Source of the DNA: Nemophila menziesii
Taxonomy: Eukaryota; Streptophyta; Magnoliopsida; Boraginales; Hydrophyllaceae
Direction of reading: 5' to 3'
NCBI GenBank assembly: GCA_029959085.1
Contig: JARWIR010000010.1
Span: 19,551,001 to 19,615,000 of the forward strand
DNA length: 64,000 nt
How positions within the stretch are numbered: position 1 is the first letter of the stretch; each line of letters starts with the position of its first letter. This document shows, in pieces, positions 32,873 through 42,296 of this stretch. A program made the translations under genes and the position numbers. The notes below the pieces were generated by a model that did not search any database, was not told where the DNA came from, and saw nothing but the letters and a program-made list of their open reading frames with translations.

Positions 32873-34386
32873 TGATGTCTCCTCATTTGTGATAGATTTA
32901 TATTAGGATGAGACATCATTTTTAGTGATTTAGAAGTCATTATAGTCGATTTTCTTGAGAAATGCTACACTTTCTTATTTTGAGTCTTGATTTAGTAAAA
33001 TAATATTTTTAGAGCATATTGGGTTTAATTATTTATTTAGTGTGAAGCTTTAAAGATAATTATGGAGATTAATTAGATTCCAAGTCAAAGACTACAAGAT
33101 ATGGAAAGAGATAGACAAGGTAATTGGAGATAAGGAAATAAAAGCTAAAATCATGGAAAAGGAAAAGCTGCCTTAATCCTGAATTTCTGCACCTATGACC
33201 ACAAATCAGCTTATATCTCAAGAACGGTGACGAATTTGGAGAAACGGTCAGAAGCAAAGTTGAAGAGCTTTCCGAGACGATCAATTTGGTATATTCATAC
33301 GCGTCAAACGGATGAATATTGAAGCTTTTAGAGCCAAAAGAAGATCGGACCTGATTTCATGTTTTTAGGGTTACGAATTTGAGTTGGGTTTGGAGTCCAC
33401 TACTTACTTCTCCTTCAAGAAAACGAATTAGGGCTTCCAAGACACCTATAAATACACCCTTATACCATTGTAAACATGTCCTTGCTCAGTTGCAAAGTAT
33501 AGGCTTAGTCTTTACTTATATTTTCTTAGTTTTAAACAATAGCTTAGTCCTTTAGTTAGATATTCATCCTTAGAATCAAGCTATTCATTCAAGAAGCAAG
33601 TTGATCTGTAGAGGAAAACAAGAAGAAGAAGATTGGAGACTGACAACTCCTCTTCTACATCTCACCTTCTCTATATTTAGAGTAATTAGCTATAGATCTA
33701 TTCTCAACCATATTTCTAAGCTTTTATTCTGTAAGTTTTGCTTTTAATTGTTGGATTTTTATTTTGTCTTTAAATACTATTTGGTTATTTTAATTGATTA
33801 AGCTTGGCGTATATTGTATTATGTGTTTTGACTTATTTCCCTAGATTTGGCCAATCTTAGGATTAATCTTAGTTATTGACAACACCACATAATCGTCTAG
33901 TGTAACTAGATAGCCATTAAGGTTTGATTTAATCTCCAAACATTACTTAGGAATCCCTAGTAGTGGAGAGGTTGCTCCTAAGTCTAGAAAAGGTTAGGTA
34001 GTTATCAGAATCCTGGTTAATATATAATGCTTAATGTGACAGGTTAGAATAACAATTTAGTAATAGACGTAGTAATCCTAATCTATTTGACTTACTTTCA
34101 TATTTAGTTATTTGTTTTGTTTATTTGTTTTATTTATTTATTTGCGTTAGATAGTATTCATATTATTTTATCTTTTCATACTTTATTCCAAGCATATAAA
34201 TTCATCTACGCTTGTTAAATATAAGTAGATCTAACGGATACAATCCCTGCGAACGAACTTGACTTATCATTAAAACTTGCATACGATCTGTGATACTTGC
34301 AGTGAGTTCCGTGGTTCTCAAGGGTGTGTGACTCTTTATTATTATCTTTATTTATCTATTATTTTATCACACCTTTTCCCCCACCA
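32873..34386 (+). repeat. Left LTR of RT-B
   Basis: Starts TGATGTCTCC, ends CCCCCACCA. GAGACATCA at 32910-32918 is the inverse of the first nine bases. A TATA box CTATAAATA lies at 33447-33455, about 575 bases into the LTR, and the presumed transcript start lies shortly after. The 3' third contains GCGAACGAACTTGAC and TTGCATACGATCTG, also present in RT-A. Confidence 0.93.
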
Positions 34387-34392
34387 AGTTTT

Positions 34393-34410
34393 TGGCACCG
34401 CTGCCGGGGA
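34393..34410 (+). promoter_or_regulatory. Primer binding site of RT-B (tRNA-Asp type)
   Basis: TGGCACCGCTGCCGGGGA lies six bases after the LTR and matches, at 16 of 18 positions by memory of the plant tRNA-Asp 3' end, the Athila-type site TGGCGCCGTTGCCGGGGA. It primes minus-strand DNA synthesis. Confidence 0.8.
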
Positions 34411-34515
34411 TTTATCTTTAAGTTAAATCTATTTGGTGTTTATTTAGTGTAGAAGTTTTTATTTGTTTTCAGTTTTACGCGTTTTCTTTTTAGTCTCTTC
34501 TCAGGTTTATTAGGT

Positions 34516-35475
34516 ATGGAGAATTATTACGCACCAAATATGCATGGGGCCCGAAGTCAAAATTTTTATCAAGAAGGTTCGAGCTATCAATTACAAGCTC
34601 CACCACAACCCATGCATAATCCACAAAATGAAGCTATGACAGAAATGATGGATAGATTATTGATTCTGGTTCAAAATTTTACGCAGCTCAACAATAAAAC
34701 ATCCAAGGAGCTGGCTGAGAAAATGGAAACCCTGGAGACACAAGTCACTCAAGTGACCAATGCTTCTCTAAAATTCCAACAAGAGTTTCCACCGTTAATC
34801 CGAAGTATCATAGAAGAACAGGTTCGACAAGCTCTTCCGTCTCATCAAGTTTTTGAAAGTATAAGTTATTTGGAAAACATGGAAGAGCAACATACGGCAA
34901 AGATAGATGCTAATACAACCTTAATACGTTCTATGCACCAAAAGTATCATGCAATGGAGCAAAGATTAACGGACCTCACTACGATCAATAAACAGTTACA
35001 ACAAGAATTACATAAGAAACTGGGTTATAGCAATGTTGGGTTCGAAAGTTCAACCGTAGAAGAACCAATCAAGCTTAGCTTAGAAGAAGTAATTGTTAAA
35101 GATCAAATTGCGAAGGAGGTTGATCCAGAATTCAAACATGTGGAAGAAGAAAAAGAAACCGATAAAGAAGAGACAACCGCACAAGAGGTGCAAAAAGAAG
35201 AAAGTAAGGTGGAACCACCACCTACACAACCATTACTATCACCACCTCATCTACAAAGAATTACATATCCTAGTGGTGATACTAAATCTGAAACGTCAAG
35301 CCCAGAAGAAATCATTGTTCCTATACTCAACGCCCCATACATGCAAACTGGCCTAGATAAAAAATTGATAAGGCCACTGAAATCGATAGCGATGTTTGGT
35401 TCGATGTTGTTGAAGAGTTCAACCTTGAAGAAGAGGAGGAAGTGGAGTCACCACAAAGTCCACTCAATGAACTAG
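34516..35475 (+). CDS. RT-B coiled-coil protein, gag-derived but without capsid or zinc knuckle
   Basis: A 319-residue frame starting 105 bases after the primer site. The N-terminus (residues 8-36, SQNFYQEGSSYQ, Gln/Pro-rich) resembles the region that follows the zinc knuckle in RT-C (PQNLYQGGQNQG). Residues about 40-185 are heptad-rich and probably coiled coil (ELAEKMETLETQVTQVTN; RT-C has a matching QMLETQVLQMTKQLNQ). An acidic Glu/Lys-rich segment and a proline patch follow. No gag capsid domain or CCHC motif is seen. The last 40 codons appear out of frame: from about 35361 the -1 frame encodes an acidic sequence continuing into the protease. What the protein does is unknown. Confidence 0.6.
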   Translation: MENYYAPNMHGARSQNFYQEGSSYQLQAPPQPMHNPQNEAMTEMMDRLLILVQNFTQLNNKTSKELAEKMETLETQVTQVTNASLKFQQEFPPLIRSIIEEQVRQALPSHQVFESISYLENMEEQHTAKIDANTTLIRSMHQKYHAMEQRLTDLTTINKQLQQELHKKLGYSNVGFESSTVEEPIKLSLEEVIVKDQIAKEVDPEFKHVEEEKETDKEETTAQEVQKEESKVEPPPTQPLLSPPHLQRITYPSGDTKSETSSPEEIIVPILNAPYMQTGLDKKLIRPLKSIAMFGSMLLKSSTLKKRRKWSHHKVHSMN

Positions 35476-36374
35476 ATATTCCGAGAAGGGAAGAACAAAG
35501 CACGATAGGCATAGAGGACGTAATCGCATATAAAGAGCCTACATCACCGATAGTCTGCAAAGAAAATCTGTCCAAGAAGAGTGGTGTAGAAGTTGAGATC
35601 GAGAATAGGAACCATACTAAAGAAAGCTTGACAACCATTCCAAAGAAATTACCACAAAAGATGCAAGATCTTGGAGCTTTATATCTCCACATTAATATAG
35701 GTGGTAATTTCAAAGCTAAAGCGATGTGTGACTTGGGTTCAGGAAGGAATATCATGCCCAAGAGTCTGTTCGAGAAGTTAGGCATGGGAGATGCCAAAAG
35801 AAAAGATACTGATTTGCTGCTCCTAGATAATTCAACGATAAAATCATGGGGAGTCATCGAAGACGTGCTTGTACAAGTAGGTACTTTAACTATACCTACA
35901 GATTTTGTTATCCTTGATAGCATTGCAGGTCAACATGTTCCATTGATACTTGGACGCCCATTCTTGGCGACAAGTCACAGCATAATTGATATTCATAGGG
36001 GAACCGTGACTTTCCAAGTGGGAAAAGAATCTAAAATATTCCACTTGGTGGATGAAAAGCATGAGGAATCACGTATAGACAAAGCCCCGACACTCCGAGT
36101 TGTGACAAAAGAAAGTAAAAAGAAAGTCCACAGCAAACCCGTGAAAAATAGAGTCAAAAGTGAGTTTGGGGTTGGTGACATGGTTGCATGGAAAGCCCCC
36201 AAACAAGAAAATAGACCACGGGGATTCAAGGATTCGTGGATGGGTCTGTTTGTAGTTACAAAAGTAATTTCATCAAAACGGATTGAAATACAAGCTAAGA
36301 AGGGTCACAAACTTCGGATAGTAGATGAGCATGACCTAACCCGTTATTGGGGAGGTTATGTACGCAAGCCTTAA
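35442..36374 (+). CDS. RT-B retropepsin fused to an integrase-C-terminus-like tail
   Basis: 310 residues. Residues 75-185 form a retropepsin-like domain: ALYLHINIGG, then AMCDLGSGRNIMPKSLF with the catalytic Asp, GTLTIPTDFVILD, and LILGRPFLAT with the second conserved block. After a basic linker (KKKVHSKPVKNRVKS) the frame goes straight to GVGDMVAWKAP, SWMGLFVVTKVISSKRIEI and LTRYWGGYV, which resembles the end of a gypsy integrase (GPF-type motif). Reverse transcriptase, RNase H and integrase core are absent. The open frame actually extends upstream to about 35361, overlapping the preceding frame, so the ATG at 35442 is probably not the true start. A protease would process structural proteins inside virus-like particles. 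Confidence 0.75.
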   Translation: MESPQSPLNELDIPRREEQSTIGIEDVIAYKEPTSPIVCKENLSKKSGVEVEIENRNHTKESLTTIPKKLPQKMQDLGALYLHINIGGNFKAKAMCDLGSGRNIMPKSLFEKLGMGDAKRKDTDLLLLDNSTIKSWGVIEDVLVQVGTLTIPTDFVILDSIAGQHVPLILGRPFLATSHSIIDIHRGTVTFQVGKESKIFHLVDEKHEESRIDKAPTLRVVTKESKKKVHSKPVKNRVKSEFGVGDMVAWKAPKQENRPRGFKDSWMGLFVVTKVISSKRIEIQAKKGHKLRIVDEHDLTRYWGGYVRKP

Positions 36375-36702
36375 TTGAGGTAACACGTCTAACTTTGAAA
36401 GACGTTAAACAAAAGTGCTGTACGAGAGACAACCCGTAGTTCTTTTAAAATTTTCATGTCTTTTACGTTTTTAATTTATGTTTAATTTAGTTGTTCTTAG
36501 TTGATATTGCATATTTGAGGAAGGTATTAGTGTTTTTGATGATTAGGTATTGGAGAAATCGAGTTAGGGAAGGCGAGCAAAATTTTTCGGAACGAAACTT
36601 CGGCAAGTCATATCTTTGCGCTCGGATGTCGAAATCAGGTGATCTTTGAGCCTAAACTGCATAACTTTTCGAGATCTAGCTGTTGGGGGGGTTTTCGCCG
36701 AG

Positions 36703-37042
36703 TGCGGTACACCGGACCTCAGCCGCGGTGCACCGCGGAGGAGAAACCCGTGCCACGGGGTAGAGCCACGTGTTTTATCCAGAAACGAAAAAAAAATAGC
36801 TGATGGGTCCGGTATACCGGACCCTATACCGCGCCATGCACCGCACAAACACGTGCCACGGGGTCCTACCACGGGTATTTTGACGTAGGAGGCGCGGAGC
36901 ACCCCCGCGGTACACCGGACCCTGGTCCGCAGCTCAAAAACGCGTGCCACAGGGTCCTACCACGGGTCCAATCCAGTGAGCAAAAATTTTCACCCATCAG
37001 ATGCTGCGGTGTACCGCGCGGTACACCCCCTGGTCCGCAGGG
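36703..37042. repeat. GC-rich palindrome field of RT-B
   Basis: Perfect palindromes include CCGCGGTGCACCGCGG (36723-36738) and GGGTCCGGTATACCGGACCC (36805-36824). Imperfect ones, CGGTACACCGGAC types, occur near 36705, 36909 and 37007. Three modules of about 100 bp each end with GTGCCACGGGGT and CCACG-type blocks. The position after the coding region is the same as in RT-A and RT-C. Confidence 0.9.
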
Positions 37043-39566
37043 GTAGTCCGCACGAGCCGCCAGAGAGAGAAAAGAAAGGGTTTCAAGCTTATAAGGAGAT
37101 CTAATGCTTATTATTCCGAATTTATCAAACCTTAAACCTCTTTCTTCTCTCCAGAACTCTCCCAACTCCATTGAAGCTCATAAAAACCTTCACCAATCAT
37201 CAAAACATTACCAAATCACCATTAATTCTCATCCAAATCCGTCCCTACATCATTACAAAGAAGATTCAAGCACCCAAATCATATCAAAACACTTAGAATC
37301 CAAGAATCAAAACCATGAATTTCAAAATCTTTTCCCAAAATTCATTAAACCCATATCATCAAATCTTGATTAAATCATACCCACATGGAGAATTGTCAGC
37401 CTAACACCTTTCCTAACCACAATAAAGCTTGTTCCACCTATGATCATAAAGTACAAATTTCAGGAGTGCTCAAAGCTTTGAGTTGGGGGTCAAAAGAGAT
37501 GATGAAGAGAATAGAGATATTATCAAGTGTATGGGATACCAAGAATCAAAGCAAGATATTGGGTAAGTTCTATATGAAATCAAATGAGATGGATGCTAGT
37601 TTAGGAATATATTACAAGATAATTGGAGTCAAGCAATTAGAGAGGAGTTTTTGGTGGATTCAAATCCTAAAAAGCAAGCAATTGTAATTAGGGAGCAGAA
37701 GATACCAATACCTCTTCTAATAAAAGATTCCTATATTAGAGATGAAAGCTTCTGGGACGCTAGTAGCTGTGTTCAAAACATATTCCTGGATGAACAACTG
37801 TCACATAAGAGATTATTCAAAGAGCAATTGGAAGAAGATTAACAAGAGATTTCTAGAGTGTGATTGATTGGGATAGAGCATAAGAAGATGTAAGGGAAAG
37901 CGAAATTGGTGATAATAGAAATTTACATACATGAAAACACTGCACCCTATTCCGGGTATTGATCAGGCGAGGTAAATAGCCTCGAAGAGTATGTTTTCTT
38001 TCTTCCTTACCATTTCTTTTATGTGAAATATGTGCTAAAATTTTAATTTCTTTTATTTTATTTTCGAGTCTTTTCGAGTCGTGGGGACACGACTCATTTT
38101 TGAGTTGGGGGTGTGGGGATTCGTTGTCTCTCATCTCCATTTTTCTGTTTTTAGGTAAAATTAAAATTTTTGAAGGTTTAGATGTATGTAGAGTGTGTTT
38201 AAAATCTTGAAAGCATAAGCTCAATAAGTTAATGATAGAAAGTAGTATGTTTATGAGCTATTTTATTTTGTATGCTTTAAGTATTTGCAGGAAAACACAC
38301 GTTGATAGTAAAGAAAAGATTAGTAAGCACTGCGATAGAAAGTATGTTCGATCTCAGGGAACCTTGAGAAGTGTGTAGGTCGTGAGATCCAAGCTAGTTG
38401 ACAAAACCATTTGATGAAAGTGCTAAAGGTAAGAAAATAACGAAATTACATAGTGTAGAAAGTGATTAAGGCGGTTCTTTCATATTTGAAGCCTTGAAGC
38501 CTTTTTATACCTTCTCACCATGTTAATTTTGATTTTATGCTATATCCTTCTCAGCCCCTTCTAGCCTTTCTAAAACTTTTTATTGAAACACGTTATAAGC
38601 CATATCCCTTTAGATTTTAGGACTTTTCCATATGACCCGCACTCGAATCACGATGCATAGACAGTTGTTTTAGAGCTTGAGTTTGGGGTGGTGGGTCCAC
38701 CATTATGGGAAATATTATTGGGATGGGATTTTTGAGCTTATTAATTGTGCTCTTTTATTTATATTGATGGTGATTCACAGATTTGTCTTGTAACCCTTTG
38801 CCGGGGTAAGAGTGAATGAAAAAGAAGCTACGAGCTAAATTTGCCAACAAGGGCATTAAAAGAAAAAATATATATATATGAGGAAAATAGCGTGATATCT
38901 CAACATTAAAAGAGAGTCATGGCTATACAAAAGAAAAGATTGATTTGAAAAGAAAATATATATATTCGGACCGGCAAAGTGGAATTTTTATGTGAATATC
39001 TTATGCTTTAATTGGGTTATTGGGGATGCTAAATTGTGCATCAAAGAAAATCATTGGGTTGAGTGAGAAATGTTTTATGAGAGTAACTCAAGCTCTAGGG
39101 CGATTCGTTGATGGCTAGTGAGGAGAGAGCCAAAAGCTCACTCTAAATTATCCAAATATACTTATCATACCGTCCCTAAGCCTAAATTACAACCTTAAAG
39201 ACCTTTTGATTCTTTGCTATGTAATCGAGAAGTGATTGAACCAATAGAGAGTAGTTAAGTGGATCTTTGGATACTAGTGACGTCGATGAACAATCTATAG
39301 CTTCCTTGGTAAACTGAGTAAAGTTCCTCTCCTTCTTACATTGCGAAACTAATCTGCTCTTGAATTCAAACCGTGTTGACTGTGGATATGAGAAGTGTAC
39401 AGGTATGTAGTTTTTAAATATTATTACATGAAATTTTCTGAGTAGTTGCTTCGAGTCTATTCTCCATATTCTTCTATCTTCTGGCTTCTGTGCTTAATTG
39501 ACCTAGGTGTGTATTTAGATACTTCCCTTTGTTTTTATCTTTATTGTATCGGGACGATACAACTTT
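37043..39566 (+). other. RT-B internal non-coding zone
   Basis: It begins with a G-poor CA/TC-rich stretch (37100-37340), then mixed sequence with short frames (37104-37373, 37385-37687) lacking recognisable domains; an env-like origin cannot be excluded. Polypurine-like motifs lie at 37480, 38102 and 38679. The hairpin GAGTCGTGGGGACACGACTC (38076-38095) has an 8-bp perfect stem directly before the second motif. CCCTTTGCCGGGGTAAG near 38800 is also in RT-A. Confidence 0.65.
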
Positions 39567-39579
39567 GAGTTGGGGGTCT
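39567..39579 (+). promoter_or_regulatory. Polypurine tract of RT-B
   Basis: GAGTTGGGGGTCT abuts the right LTR start and is identical to that of RT-A (21176-21188). Confidence 0.88.
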
Positions 39580-41093
39580 TGATGTCTCCTCATTTGTGAT
39601 AGATTTATATTAGGATGAGACATCATTTTTAGTGATTTATAAGTCATTATAGTCGATTTTCTTGAGAAATGCTACACTTTCCTATTTTGAGTCTTGATTT
39701 AGTAAAATAATACTTTTAGAGCATATTAGGTTTAATTATTTATTTAGTGTGAAGCTTTAAAGATAATTATGGAGATTAATTAGATTCCAAGTCAAAGACT
39801 ACAAGATATGGAAAGAGATAGACATGGTAATTGGAGATAAGGTAATAAAAGCTAAAAACATGGAAAAGGAAAAGCTGCCTTAATCCTGAATTTCTGCACC
39901 TACGACCACAAATCAGCTTATATCTCAAGAACGGTGAGGAATTTGGAGAAACGGTCAAGAGAAAAGTTGAAAAGCTTTCCGAGACGATCAATTTGGTATA
40001 TTCATACGCGTCAAACGGATGAATATTGAAGCTGTTAGATCCAAAAGAAGATCGGACCTGATTTCATGTTTTTAGGGTTACGAATTTGAGTTGGGCTTGG
40101 AGTCCACTACTTACTTCTCCTTCAAGAAAACGAATTAGGGCTTCCAAGACACCTATAAATACACCCTTATACCATTGTAAACATGTCCTTGCTCAGTTGC
40201 AAAGTATAGGCTTAGTCTTTACTTATATTTTCTTAGTTTTAAACAATAGCTTAGTCCTTTAGTTAGATATTCATCCTTAGAATCAAGCTATTCATTCAAG
40301 AAGCAAGTTGACCTGTAGAGGAAGACAAGAAGAAGTAGATTGGAGACTGACAACTCCTCTTCTACATCTCACCTTCTCTATATTTAGAGTAATTAGCTAT
40401 AGATCTATTCTCAACCATATTTCTAAGCTTTTATTCTGTAAGTTTTGCTTTTAATTGTTGGATTATTATTTTGTCTTTAAATACTATTTGGTTATTTTAA
40501 TTGATTAAGCTTGGCGTATATTGTATTATGTGTTTTGACTTATTTCCCTAGATTTGGCCAATCTTAGGATTAATCTTAGTTATTGACAACACCACATAAT
40601 CGTCTAGTGTAACTAGATAGCCATTAAGGTTTGATTTAATCTCCAAACATTACTTAGGAATCCCTAGTAGTGGAGAGGTTGCTCCTAAGTCTAGAAAAGG
40701 TTAGGTAGTTATCAGAATCCTGGTTAATATATAATGCTTAATGTGACAGGTTAGAATAACAATTTAGTAATAGACGTAGTAATCCTAATCTATTTGACTT
40801 ACTTTCATATTTAGTTATTTGTTTTGTTTATTTGTTTTATTTATTTATTTGCGTTAGATAGTATTCATATTATTTTATCTTTTCATACTTTATTCCAAGC
40901 ATATAAATTCATCTACGCTTGTTAAATATAAGTAGATCTAACGGATACAATCCCTGCGAACGAACTTGACTTATCATTAAAACTTGCATACGATCTGTGA
41001 TACTTGCAGTGAGTTCCGTGGTTCTCAAGGGTGTATGACTCTTTATTATTATCTTTATTTATCTATTATTTTATCACACCTTTTCCCCCACCA
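39580..41093 (+). repeat. Right LTR of RT-B
   Basis: Same 1514-bp length as the left LTR, TATA box at 40153-40161. Nearly all hand-counted differences from the left LTR are in the first 900 bases; the last 600 bases differ at about one position. Confidence 0.93.
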
Positions 41094-42218
41094 CCTTCAT
41101 ATCACGGTATCTTAGTGAAGAAAAAACAATGTTCAACGATCTAGGTAGATACAACGAACCACTACCAGAACCAAAAGAGCTATCCGTTTACAAGTCTCAG
41201 TGTACTCCAGTTGGCAAGAAAGAGTCTGGTCCTTTACCACCTAAGGATAAGGAGCACATCACTTGGTATATTTTGAATAATTGCGACAAACTCGAACCAT
41301 ACATGATGTAAGTAACGTTTACTTATTTACATTAATTTATATATATTTATTTACATTAATTTATTTATATTTATTTACGTATTTAGTGAACACAAATCCA
41401 CATTTTCGGGTACGAGTAGAGAAATAGAGAATATGCACCGTCAAATGTTTAAGGGATGGGTTTTGGAAAAGGTAAGTAACTTTAGACATTGGTTTAAATA
41501 TTATTTATTTATTTTCAATTTTTTAAGAATTATTTTTGTGTGATAGAATCATGCAATACTGTGGTGATGTATTAGCTACCCCTGAGATGAAGTCCTTGGC
41601 AAACATGTCTTATGGTGCGGTGCATAAATACGATTCATGTGTTGTGAATGGTGTAAAGTGGGTAACTAAAGATAAAGATGGGTCACCTTGTTATGGTGAA
41701 TTAGTGAAAATCTTGGAGGTTATGGCGGTTGCTCGGTTGTGTTATTTGTTTGTAGGTGGTACAAAATGGGTGATGCGCTGACAGATCACGGGGTTGCCTT
41801 TATCAACACGTCAAACTTTGATTGGGCTAACAAACAATACATTTTAGCATCGTAGGCAAAGAAAGTGTTTTACATTGACGAGATTAATCCAAATAAAACA
41901 ATGAAAGGTTGGAAAGCCGTTTGGAAAATAAACGATCGTCATGGATATAGTCCTGAGTTATAGAGTTCGGAATCACTACCTACTGACAACGAGAGCATCA
42001 GGATACCTTTGGTTAACACTGGGAGGGTTTCTGATCCGGTGAACTTGGAAACTACCGAAAAGATCGAGATTGACCCATCTCATTTTCGTATTGATTTTGT
42101 TATTAATGAAAACGATGAAATTGATGATGAAACGTGGGAAGAATACAGAGATGAAGAACCTATCCAGGTTGATAGCTATGATGAGCCTATAGATAATAAC
42201 GGATATGAAGCTGACTAG
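41094..42218 (+). pseudogene. TNP2-type transposase of CACTA-2, 3' part
   Basis: It resumes with CCTTCATATCACGG after RT-B. The exon to about 41306 (NEPLPEPKELSVYKSQCTPVGKKESG, ending at a GTAAGT donor) is followed by an exon at about 41388-41470 (STFSGTSREIENMH-type, donor GTAAGT) and a last exon from about 41549. The last exon has a DUF4216-like segment (YDSCVVNGVKW, CYGELVKILEV), a frame shift near 41720-41770, a stop at about 41854 (TAG in ILAS-AKKVFY), an intact KAVWKINDRHGYSPEL, another stop near 41961, and an acidic tail ending at 42218. It is the clean counterpart showing the LINE-free intron of CACTA-1. Confidence 0.8.
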
Positions 42219-42296
42219 GGGAAAAATTAATGTATTCATTTGTCTTTAACTTATTTGAATGTTTTTCGGATGAGAGTTTTGAATTTATTTTGATTT

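Larger units (their letters stand above)
32873..41093 (+). mobile_element. RT-B: complete non-autonomous gypsy-like LTR retroelement
   Basis: 8221 bp with two 1514-bp LTRs (TG...CA), tRNA-Asp-type primer site, coiled-coil and protease frames, palindrome field, long non-coding zone and polypurine tract. The 5-bp target duplication CCTTC (32868-32872 and 41094-41098) lies in the CACTA-2 transposase exon; CACTA-1 has the uninterrupted GACCTTCATATCACGG. There is no reverse transcriptase, RNase H or integrase core, so it must use another element's enzymes. By hand alignment the LTRs differ at about 21 positions. Confidence 0.92.

Noticed and set aside
37104..37687. Env-like gene in RT-B
   Set aside because: Two short frames with no signal peptide, membrane segment or similarity to the same place in RT-A; not enough to call a gene.
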